Program-made: the position numbers and the translations under genes
In this document: in pieces, positions 1 to 5,309 of the stretch
How positions within the stretch are numbered: position 1 is the first letter of the stretch
Layout: each line of letters begins with the position of its first letter
Notes under the pieces: generated by a model
Seen by the model: only the letters and a program-made list of their open reading frames with translations
The model's database searches: none
What the model was told of the DNA's origin: nothing
Source of the DNA: Pseudomonadota bacterium
GTDB taxonomy: Bacteria; Pseudomonadota; Gammaproteobacteria; Burkholderiales; Burkholderiaceae
DNA: 5,884 bases
Direction: 5' to 3'
Assembly: GCA_023441105.1 (NCBI GenBank)
Contig: JAEZQX010000535.1
Span: forward strand, 1-5,884

Positions 1-411
1 CCAGCAGGGTGAGCTTGGGCTTGTCGTGCCGGTACACCTGCGCCAGCTCGCGCAGCGTGGTCTGCATCTTGATGGCGCGCGGGCGGGCCGGGCGGTGACG
101 AAGGTGCCGCGACCCTGTTGCGGCGACACCAGCCCTTCCCGGTGCAGCAGCTCGATCGCCTGCCGCACCGTCACCCGGGCCAGCGAGAATTCCTCGATCA
201 GCTGCTCGAGCGACGGCAGCCGGCTGCCCGGCCCCCAGACGCCCCGTTCGATCCGCCCCCGCAGCAGATCGGCCAGCTGTGCATAGCGGGGCAAGGGGCT
301 GTGCCCGAACAGCGGCTTGGCGCCAGGGATTTCTGGTGCACCCTTGGCGCTGCGCGCCTTCCCGCCGAGCGGGAGCGAGCCCTCCTTCGGGCGGCCGTGC
401 GGAGGGCTCAT
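1..411 (-). CDS. GntR-family transcriptional regulator, N-terminal part, apparently frameshifted
   Basis: DNA-binding regulator whose reading frame starts at ATG 411-409 and runs off the left edge. Residues about 38-107 form a GntR winged helix-turn-helix: an SPLPRYAQLADLLRGRIERG opening, RLPSLEQLIEEFSLARVTVRQ as the recognition region, then a wing ending GRGTFV. After residue about 107 this frame turns into Arg/Cys/Ser-rich nonsense, while another frame gives IKMQTTLRELAQVYRHDK (from base 73 leftwards), which looks like the linker into a UTRA ligand-binding domain of the HutC subfamily. One base therefore seems lost (or two gained) between about 74 and 93. Residues 1-30 are encoded by a REP-like repeat and are not typical of the family. 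No clear ribosome binding site precedes the ATG; an in-frame GTG at 417 is an alternative. It is divergent from the transporter operon, so it probably regulates it and itself (inference). The family call is firm; intactness is doubtful. Confidence 0.8.
   Translation of the reverse strand, partial: MSPPHGRPKEGSLPLGGKARSAKGAPEIPGAKPLFGHSPLPRYAQLADLLRGRIERGVWGPGSRLPSLEQLIEEFSLARVTVRQAIELLHREGLVSPQQGRGTFVTARPARAPSRCRPRCASWRRCTGTTSPSSPCW
340..402 (-). repeat. REP-like hairpin repeat, copy A
   Basis: Read on the minus strand, this begins CCGCACGGCCGCCCGAAGG (402-384) and ends GGCGCGCAGCGCCAAGGGT (358-340). It holds three successive hairpins: an imperfect one at 381-394 with a four-base loop, TCCCGC/GCGGGA at 360-374 with a three-base loop, and GGCGC/GCGCC at 346-358. 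It shares its first 19 bases exactly with copy B at 1489. It lies inside the regulator gene and encodes roughly residues 4-24. Confidence 0.75.
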
Positions 412-446
412 GCGCACGGAGCAGCAGGTGGTGTCGGGAGAAACTG

Positions 447-474
447 TCGAATAGACATCCCATCTATAGTACGA
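447..474. promoter_or_regulatory. Candidate GntR operator dyad
   Basis: ATAGA (451-455) and TCTAT (463-467) form an inverted repeat around a seven-base centre, with outer TCG (447-449) and CGA (472-474) giving a looser second pair. It is the only AT-rich dyad in the divergent region and lies between a GntR-family gene and the operon it would control. GntR-family operators are commonly short AT-containing palindromes; assigning this one to this regulator is inference. Confidence 0.4.
465..470 (+). promoter_or_regulatory. Possible -10 element of the transporter operon
   Basis: TATAGT matches five of six bases of the sigma-70 -10 consensus. No good -35 hexamer is present; the best is CTGTCG at 444-449, three of six matches with a short 15-base spacer. 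The element overlaps the right arm of the dyad, so a bound repressor would block it. This would leave a leader of about 110 bases before the permease start. Confidence 0.3.
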
Positions 475-585
475 TCAGCCCAGTCGCCGGACAATGCCGG
501 CCGCGCGCCGCCGCCGGGTGGGCCGGCGTGGCCGGAGCCAGCGCCCCCCGGACGAGCACGACCAGACACAGGAGACCGTTGCCGG

Positions 586-1482
586 ATGCCGAATCCTCCC
601 GCGCCGAATGCCACGCCGGCCGCCCGATTGCCGGCTGGCGCCCTGCCGCAGGCGACGCCGGCGGTCACGGCCGCGCCCGCTGGTGGCCTGACCGGACCAG
701 GGGCCGGCGGCAGCCCGGCATGGCTGTTCCTGCGGCGCGCCGCGATGATCGCCGTACCCTGGACCATCATCGTGCTCGCCTGGTATGCGATCGCCTATTC
801 CGGCCTGATCAACCCCGGCCTGGTTCCCACGCCCCATGCGGTGGCGAGCCGCTTCTGGGAGTTGCTGACGCAGGGGCGCCTGCTGTCCGACATGTGGATG
901 TCGACCCAGCGAGTATTTCTTGGCGTGGCCAGCGGCATCGTGGTGGCGGTGCCGGTCGGCTTCGTGCTTGGCTGGTACCGGGAGATCCGGCGCTACATCG
1001 ACCCGCTGATCAACTTCTTCCGGGCGCTGCCGCCGATCGCGCTGATCCCGCTGGTCATCGTCTACTTCGGCATCGGCGAATCGGCCAAGATCGTGATCCT
1101 GTTCTACGCCTCCTTCTTCGCCGGCGTGATCGTGATGTACGAGGGGGTGGCCCAGATCAGCCCGATCTTCATCCGGGTGGCGAGGACGCTCGGCGCCAGC
1201 GACGGCGAGGTGTTCCGCAAGGTGGTCCTGCCGCTGGCCGTGCCGCACATCCTCACCGCCCTGCGGGTGGCGCTCGGCGTCGCCTGGGCGACGCTGGTGG
1301 CCTCCGAGCTGATCGCCGCGCAGCAGGGCCTCGGCGCGCTGATCCAGAACGCCTCCAGCTTCTTCCAACTCGACATCATCTACGTCGGCATCATCTGCAT
1401 CGGCCTGATCGCGCTGGTGATGGACCTGATCCTGCGCGCCGCCAGCCGGCGGCTGGTCGCCTGGCAGGACCGGATCGCATGA
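586..1482 (+). CDS. ABC transporter permease, SsuC/TauC/NrtB class
   Basis: Inner-membrane channel subunit of an importer of the nitrate/sulfonate/taurine class, 298 residues. Residues 1-45 are a Pro/Ala/Gly-rich cytoplasmic tail of low complexity. Hydrophobic segments lie at about 52-70, 108-130, 144-161, 165-186, 222-243 and 264-285, as expected for six helices. The conserved cytoplasmic loop that docks on the ATPase is seen at about 198-216 (VARTLGAS, then FRKVVLP). I chose ATG 586 because GGAG lies 11 bases upstream; the frame is open much further upstream, to 118, but that part runs antisense to the regulator gene and its translation is meaningless. Its stop overlaps the ATPase start as ATGA, so the two are probably translationally coupled. 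Substrate is not readable; the class is clear, and individual members transport sulfonates, nitrate, thiamine precursors or aromatics such as phthalate. Confidence 0.92.
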   Translation: MPNPPAPNATPAARLPAGALPQATPAVTAAPAGGLTGPGAGGSPAWLFLRRAAMIAVPWTIIVLAWYAIAYSGLINPGLVPTPHAVASRFWELLTQGRLLSDMWMSTQRVFLGVASGIVVAVPVGFVLGWYREIRRYIDPLINFFRALPPIALIPLVIVYFGIGESAKIVILFYASFFAGVIVMYEGVAQISPIFIRVARTLGASDGEVFRKVVLPLAVPHILTALRVALGVAWATLVASELIAAQQGLGALIQNASSFFQLDIIYVGIICIGLIALVMDLILRAASRRLVAWQDRIA

Positions 1483-2393
1483 GCGCCGCCGCACGGCCGC
1501 CCGAAGGCGGCGCGTTCTCCCCCGGGGAGATGGGCGCGCAGCGTCCAGAGGGTAGTCCATTCACCGCCGCCGCCCGGCCGCCCGAAGGCGGCGCCACCCG
1601 CATCAGCTTCGATCGCGTGACGGTCGAGTTCCCCACCGCCCGCGGTCCGCTGCGGGTGGTCGACGACGTCTCCTTCACCGTCGCCGATCGCGAGTTCGTC
1701 TCGATCATCGGGCCGTCCGGCTGCGGCAAGACGACCATGATGAACATCGTCGCCGGCTTCGTGCAGCCCAACAGCGGCAGCGTGCTCCTCGACGGCAAGC
1801 CGATCGCCGGGCCCGGCCCGGAGCGCGGCGTCATCTTCCAGGAGTACGGCGTCTTTCCCTGGCTCACGGTCGAGGACAACATCGGCTTCGGCCTGACGCT
1901 GGCGGCCAACCGCACCGATCCGGCCCGGCGCAAGGAGATCTGCCAGCGTTACATGCGCCTCATGGGCCTCAGCGACTTCGCCCACGCCTATCCCAAGACC
2001 TTGTCGGGCGGCATGCGCCAGCGGCTGGCCATCGCCCGCGCCTATGCGGTCAGTCCGCAGTTCCTGCTGATGGACGAGCCGTTCGGGGCCTTGGATGCGC
2101 AGACCCGCTCGGCGATGCAGGACCTGCTTCTGCAGGTGCTGGCGGCCGAGCGCAAGACGGTGATGCTGATCACCCACTCGGTGGAGGAGGCGATCTACCT
2201 GTCGTCGAAGATCATCGTGGTGACGGCGCGACCCGCCCGGATCCGCGAAATCATCGAGGTGCCGTTCGCCTACCCGCGGGAAAGCGGCCTGCACGAGCAG
2301 GCGCGGTTTGCCGAGATGCGCGCGCATGTGCGCGACCTGGTCATGCAGGAATACGCCGCGCAGGCGCGGCAAGGGTTCGCGGTGACGGACTAG
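1479..2393 (+). CDS. ABC transporter ATP-binding protein, SsuB/TauB/NrtD class
   Basis: Cytoplasmic ATPase that drives the importer, 304 residues. Nucleotide-binding motifs are complete: Walker A GPSGCGKTT at 78-86, Q-loop Gln121 in FQEYGVFPWLTV, signature LSGGM at 175-179, Walker B FLLMDEP at 195-201, D-loop ALD at 204-206 and switch His233. The conserved fold starts only at about residue 41 (RISFDRV), whereas relatives usually start within the first few residues and are some 255-270 long. Residues 1-40 come from REP-like repeat DNA and contain AAARPPEGGA twice (3-12 and 30-39). ATG 1479 has AGGA at 1466-1469 and overlaps the permease stop, which supports it. The in-frame ATG at 1530 (residue 18) lacks an equally good site and would still keep repeat-derived residues. 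Function is secure, the extension is probably tolerated rather than useful. Confidence 0.93.
   Translation: MSAAARPPEGGAFSPGEMGAQRPEGSPFTAAARPPEGGATRISFDRVTVEFPTARGPLRVVDDVSFTVADREFVSIIGPSGCGKTTMMNIVAGFVQPNSGSVLLDGKPIAGPGPERGVIFQEYGVFPWLTVEDNIGFGLTLAANRTDPARRKEICQRYMRLMGLSDFAHAYPKTLSGGMRQRLAIARAYAVSPQFLLMDEPFGALDAQTRSAMQDLLLQVLAAERKTVMLITHSVEEAIYLSSKIIVVTARPARIREIIEVPFAYPRESGLHEQARFAEMRAHVRDLVMQEYAAQARQGFAVTD
1489..1554 (+). repeat. REP-like hairpin repeat, copy B
   Basis: It begins with the same 19 bases as copy A, CCGCACGGCCGCCCGAAGG (1489-1507), and shares GGCGCGCAGCG (1533-1543) near its end. Three hairpins follow one another: GCCGCC/GGCGGC with a CGAA loop (1496-1511), TCTCCC/GGGAGA (1516-1530), and GGGCGC/GCGTCC with one G-T pair (1532-1546). 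It lies inside the start of the ATPase gene, in the opposite orientation to copy A, and encodes about residues 4-25 of that protein. Confidence 0.78.
1566..1595 (+). repeat. REP-like repeat, partial copy C
   Basis: Thirty bases match 1485-1514 at 28 positions and repeat only the first hairpin, GCCGCC/GGCGGC with loop CGAA at 1577-1592. The offset of 81 bases is an exact multiple of three, so the ATPase frame is kept and the peptide AAARPPEGGA appears a second time. Confidence 0.75.
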
Positions 2394-2438
2394 CAGCCGC
2401 GGCGGTCCGTTCCGGGCCGTTGCCGAAGCTGCCAACTC

Positions 2439-2444
2439 AGGAGG
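2439..2444 (+). promoter_or_regulatory. Strong ribosome binding site for the substrate-binding protein
   Basis: AGGAGG is a perfect Shine-Dalgarno sequence, seven bases before ATG 2452. It is the best site in the window and favours ATG 2452 over the ATG at 2458. A strong site fits the usual excess of binding protein over the membrane parts of an importer. Confidence 0.8.
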
Positions 2445-2451
2445 AGCAGGC

Positions 2452-3486
2452 ATGGGAATGAAGCGACGTGATTTCCTGGCGACGGGCGTCAGGATGGGGA
2501 TGGCAGCGGGCGCCGGAACGGGCGCCATGGCCGGGATCGGGCAATTCAACCTGGTGCGCGCCCAGGCCAAGACCAAGGTCAAGCTGGGCTACCTGCACAC
2601 GCCGGCGGTCGACGGGCAGATCTGGATCGGCATCGACAACGGCACCTTCGAGAAGCAGGGCATCGAGTTCGAGACCATCCAGTTCACCACCGGGCTCGAG
2701 CTGTTCCAGGCGATGATCGGCGGCAGCCTCGACATGCTGGCAACCGGCGCGGTGATGTCCAACTTCCCGGCCCGCGGCCAGGGTCTCGCCTTCCTGCTCA
2801 ACAACGTCGAGTTCGCCACCGCGCAACTGTGGGTGCGCGAGGACCAGGGCATCAAGAGCTTCGCCGACCTCAAGGGCAGGCGCATCTCGACCACCACCGG
2901 CACCACCGCCCACGTGTTCCTGGAGACCGCGTTGAAGGCCAACGGACTCGACCCGAAGAAGGATGTCGAGATCATCAACCAGCGCATGGCCGAAGCGGTG
3001 ACGTCGTTCGTCTCCGGCGCCGTGCCGGCGGTGGCCCTGTGGGTGCCGTTCGACGTGACCGTCAGGGAGAAGGTCCAGAACGCGAAGAAGCTGGTTGATG
3101 CCTCCAAGTACTACCCGGAAGCCGCGATCGTCGGCGGCTGGGTCGCGCGCAACGAATACGTCGAGAAGAACCAGGCCACGCTGGTCAGCATCATCAAGGG
3201 CTGGGCGGAAGCCAACGACTACCTGCTCGCCAACCAGGACAAGGCGATCGCCGCCCTGCAGGGCAAGCGCTACCAGAACGTGGAGCCGGCGGCGTTTGCC
3301 GAGCAGTTCAAGGCATCCAAGTACTTCACCTCGGCCGAATGGCGCAAGCTCTATGCCGACGGCACGGCTACCCGCTGGCTGCAACAGGTGACCGACTTCT
3401 TCGTGAATGCCGGCGGCATCCAGAACCCGGTGCCGGCCGCGAAGTACTTCGTGCCGAAGCTCTACCTCGATACGATCAAGGCGTGA
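2452..3486 (+). CDS. ABC transporter substrate-binding protein, NMT1/SsuA-like, Tat-exported
   Basis: Periplasmic solute-binding subunit of the importer, 344 residues. It opens with a twin-arginine export signal: KRRDFL at residues 4-9, a weakly hydrophobic Ala/Gly/Met-rich stretch at about 10-30, and a likely cleavage after RAQA at residue 39. The mature part starts KVKLGYLHT and shows the pattern of the NMT1/THI5-like and aliphatic-sulfonate/nitrate-binding group: KLGYLHTPAVDGQIWIGIDN, then GTFEKQGIEFE, the GSLDMLATGA loop (91-100), FADLKGRRISTTTGTT (137-152) and a C-terminal helical lobe. Start is fixed by AGGAGG seven bases upstream. It follows the ATPase after 58 bases and precedes the GMC gene by 63, so it is probably in the same operon. 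Tat export suggests folding before secretion. The ligand is unknown; neighbouring catabolic genes point to an organic, perhaps aromatic, solute rather than an inorganic ion. Confidence 0.92.
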   Translation: MGMKRRDFLATGVRMGMAAGAGTGAMAGIGQFNLVRAQAKTKVKLGYLHTPAVDGQIWIGIDNGTFEKQGIEFETIQFTTGLELFQAMIGGSLDMLATGAVMSNFPARGQGLAFLLNNVEFATAQLWVREDQGIKSFADLKGRRISTTTGTTAHVFLETALKANGLDPKKDVEIINQRMAEAVTSFVSGAVPAVALWVPFDVTVREKVQNAKKLVDASKYYPEAAIVGGWVARNEYVEKNQATLVSIIKGWAEANDYLLANQDKAIAALQGKRYQNVEPAAFAEQFKASKYFTSAEWRKLYADGTATRWLQQVTDFFVNAGGIQNPVPAAKYFVPKLYLDTIKA

Positions 3487-3494
3487 CGTGTCCG

Positions 3495-3521
3495 CGCGGC
3501 GGGAAGGCGGGCGACGCCAGG
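3495..3521 (+). repeat. Possible degenerate REP-like fragment, copy D
   Basis: CGGCGGGAAGGCG (3497-3509) is identical to 13 bases in the second half of copy A (minus strand 367-355), and the match continues with a few changes to about 3521. A GGCG/CGCC hairpin can form at 3506-3518. It sits between the binding-protein stop and the GMC gene start. In DNA this rich in G and C, a chance match is possible. Confidence 0.35.
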
Positions 3522-3529
3522 TCGCAGGC

Positions 3530-3553
3530 ATGAGTCCGGTGCGCGCGCCATGA
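3530..3553 (+). CDS. Seven-codon leader reading frame overlapping the GMC gene start
   Basis: ATG at 3530 reads MSPVRAP and stops at TGA 3551-3553, which overlaps the ATG of the GMC gene at 3550 in an ATGA arrangement. The GMC start has no visible Shine-Dalgarno sequence (the bases before it are GTGCGCGCGCC), whereas CAGG at 3518-3521 lies about eight bases before this small frame. It could deliver ribosomes to the GMC start by coupling. It may equally be chance; there is no conservation evidence. Confidence 0.25.
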   Translation: MSPVRAP

Positions 3554-5157
3554 CCGGCGCCGGCTTCGACTACATCATCGTCGGCGCCGGTTCGGCGGGC
3601 TGCCTGCTCGCCAACCGGCTGTCGGCCGATCCGCAGACGCGGGTCCTGCTGCTCGAGGCGGGGGGGCGCGATACCAGCTTCTGGCTGCGCCTGCCGGTCG
3701 GCTATTTCCGCACCATCTACGACACGCGCTTCTCGCGGCTCTTCGACACCGTGCCGGCCGAAGGCACTGCCGGGCGCAACGTGGTCTGGCCGCGCGGCCG
3801 CATCCTCGGCGGCTCGTCATCCATCAACGGCCTGATCTACATCCGCGGCCAGCACCAGGACTACGACGACTGGGCTGGGCTCGGTGCCCGCGGCTGGGAC
3901 TATGCCTCGGTGCTGCCGTTCTTCAAGCGCAGCGAGCGCTACGAAGGGGGCGAATCGACCTGGCACGGCGCCTCCGGCGAGCTGGGTGTTTCCGACCTCA
4001 GGAACGACCATCCCTACTGCGGCGCCTGGGTGCAGGCGGGGCAGCAGTTCGGCCTGCCGTTCAACCGCGACTTCAACGCCGAGACCGACTACGGCGTCGG
4101 CGCCTACCAGCTGAGCATCCGCAACGGCCTTCGCTCGTCGGCCTCGCGCTGCTTCCTGCATCCGGTGCTGGAGCGGCCGAATCTGAAGCTGCTGACCAAC
4201 GCTCATGCGACCCGCCTGCTGCTGCAGGGCACGCGCGCCGTCGGCGTCGAATGGCTCGAGCAGGGAGAGCTTCGCAGCGCCCGCTGCGAGCGCGAGGTGA
4301 TCCTCAGCGCCGGCACCATCCAGTCGCCGCAGCTGCTGCAGCTCTCGGGCATCGGTCCGGCGCGCGTGCTCGAACAAGCGGGCGTCGAGGTGGTGCTCGA
4401 CCGGCCTGCGGTCGGCGCCAACCTGCAGGATCATTACCAGGCGCGCACCATCATCCGGCTGCGCAAGCGGATGTCGCTCAACGACCAGGTGCGCAACCCG
4501 CTCGCCCTCGGCAGGATGGGCCTGCAGTGGCTGCTGCAGAATCGCGGGCCGCTGACCGTGGGCGCCGGACAAGTAGGCGGCTTCGCGCGCACCGAGCATG
4601 CGCGCGACGAGCGCGCCGACATGCAGTTCAACGTCATGCCGGTGTCGGTCGACAAGCCGGGCGACCCGCTGCATACCTACTCCGGCTTCACCGCCTCCGC
4701 CTGCCAGTGCCGGCCGCTTTCGCGAGGCAGCATCGAGATCGTGTCGGCGGATCCGCTGGCGCCGCCCCGCATCGCTCCCAATTACTTTGCCGAGGAGCAC
4801 GACCGCAAGGTGATCGTCGCGGGGCTGCGGATGCTGCGCGAGATCTACCGGCAGCCGGCGTTTCGCGAGCTGTGGGACCAGGAGGTGGTGCCGGGTGACG
4901 CCGCGGCCAGTGACGCGGATCTGTATGAATTCGCCCGCACCAAGGGCGGCACCGTGTTCCATCCGGTGGGCACCTGCCGCATGGGCGAGGGCGCCGAGGC
5001 GGTGGTCGATTCGCAACTGCGCGTCCACGGCATCGAGCGGTTGCGGGTGATCGACGCGTCGGTGATGCCGACGATGATCTCGGCCAACACCAATGCGGCC
5101 GCCATCATGATCGGCGAGAAGGGCGCCGACCTGGTCCTCCATCCGCCGGGAGCCTAG
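3550..5157 (+). CDS. GMC-family FAD-dependent alcohol (choline-type) dehydrogenase
   Basis: Flavoprotein of the glucose-methanol-choline family that oxidises an alcohol to an aldehyde, 535 residues, the usual length. The FAD-binding Rossmann motif is at the very start (DYIIVGAGSAG, 7-17), with LLLEAGGRD at 33-41. GMC signature 1 is at about 81-100 (RGRILGGSSSINGLIYIRG) and signature 2 at 255-269 (GTIQSPQLLQLSGIG). The C-terminal HPVGTCRMG carries the catalytic His471, and NTNAAAIMIGEKGADL holds the second active-site residue, probably Asn515; the 44-residue gap equals that of the His466/Asn510 pair of choline oxidase. There is no signal peptide, so it is cytoplasmic. No other start codon is available in frame after the stop at 3484, so ATG 3550 is the start despite a poor binding site. 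It lies 63 bases after the binding protein and probably acts on the imported compound. True substrate could be choline, an aliphatic alcohol, a polyol or an aryl alcohol. Confidence 0.93.
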   Translation: MTGAGFDYIIVGAGSAGCLLANRLSADPQTRVLLLEAGGRDTSFWLRLPVGYFRTIYDTRFSRLFDTVPAEGTAGRNVVWPRGRILGGSSSINGLIYIRGQHQDYDDWAGLGARGWDYASVLPFFKRSERYEGGESTWHGASGELGVSDLRNDHPYCGAWVQAGQQFGLPFNRDFNAETDYGVGAYQLSIRNGLRSSASRCFLHPVLERPNLKLLTNAHATRLLLQGTRAVGVEWLEQGELRSARCEREVILSAGTIQSPQLLQLSGIGPARVLEQAGVEVVLDRPAVGANLQDHYQARTIIRLRKRMSLNDQVRNPLALGRMGLQWLLQNRGPLTVGAGQVGGFARTEHARDERADMQFNVMPVSVDKPGDPLHTYSGFTASACQCRPLSRGSIEIVSADPLAPPRIAPNYFAEEHDRKVIVAGLRMLREIYRQPAFRELWDQEVVPGDAAASDADLYEFARTKGGTVFHPVGTCRMGEGAEAVVDSQLRVHGIERLRVIDASVMPTMISANTNAAAIMIGEKGADLVLHPPGA

Positions 5158-5309
5158 GCGCCAGGCGCCGTCCGGCCACTGCCGTCCTGTCATCCTGGCC
5201 GGCCCCCGCGGCGGTTTCCGGGGGCCGCGGGCGGCTCGCTTATCATTGGCGGCATCCATCATCCGTGGCAGCGGACAGGCGCCGCCACACCTTCCAAAGA
5301 AAAGCTGAC
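5158..5309. promoter_or_regulatory. Gap before pcaH, possible promoter
   Basis: This 152-base gap separates the GMC gene from pcaH and is long enough for a promoter. TATCAT at 5241-5246 matches five of six bases of a -10 element, but no -35 hexamer stands at the right distance. I see no recognisable PcaQ- or IclR-type operator. The purine run AAAGAAAAG (5297-5305) before the pcaH ATG is a weak ribosome binding site. Confidence 0.3.
5205..5231 (+). terminator. GC-rich hairpin, possible terminator after the GMC gene
   Basis: CCCGCGGC (5205-5212) pairs perfectly with GCCGCGGG (5224-5231) around an 11-base loop; a second, competing stem GGCCCCC/GGGGGCC spans 5201-5226. It lies 48 bases after the GMC stop. 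No T-run follows, so it is not a classic intrinsic terminator; it may be a weak terminator or an mRNA-end stabiliser, and pcaH could still be partly co-transcribed. Confidence 0.35.

Larger units (their letters stand above)
412..585. promoter_or_regulatory. Divergent promoter region between the regulator and the transporter operon
   Basis: This 174-base stretch separates two divergent genes and must hold the promoters for both. Most of it is GC-rich like the rest, but 441-474 is clearly AT-richer and carries the dyad and -10-like element listed separately. The part from about 480 to 565 shows no motif I can name; it would be the operon's 5' leader. A GGAG ribosome binding site at 571-574 lies 11 bases before the permease ATG at 586. 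Confidence 0.6.

Noticed and set aside
118..585. N-terminal extension of the permease back to 118
   Set aside because: This part is antisense to the regulator gene and its promoter and looks nothing like a transporter; ATG 586 has a binding site.
279..1478. Long open frame upstream of and in phase with the ATPase, which could suggest a fusion protein
   Set aside because: It overlaps the real permease gene in another frame and translates to Arg/Pro/Gly-rich nonsense; the ATPase has its own ATG and binding site.
340..1595. CRISPR array or transposon ends
   Set aside because: The repeats are few, unevenly spaced, differently oriented and hairpin-rich, with no spacers, target duplications or transposase gene in the window.
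1380..2582. 400-codon open frame antisense to the ATPase gene
   Set aside because: It is antisense to a clear ABC ATPase, of low complexity, with no recognisable motif or ribosome binding site.
2437..3531. 364-codon open frame antisense to the substrate-binding protein gene
   Set aside because: It shows the same antisense shadow pattern, and the plus strand has a strong ribosome binding site, Tat signal and family pattern.
3660..3666. Run of seven G within the GMC gene as a phase-variation switch
   Set aside because: It is short and encodes the expected EAGGRD motif in frame; nothing suggests that it varies.
5157..5169. Tandem GGCGCC motifs right after the GMC stop as an operator
   Set aside because: They are short GC palindromes of a kind expected by chance in this composition, with no partner or regulator to link them to.
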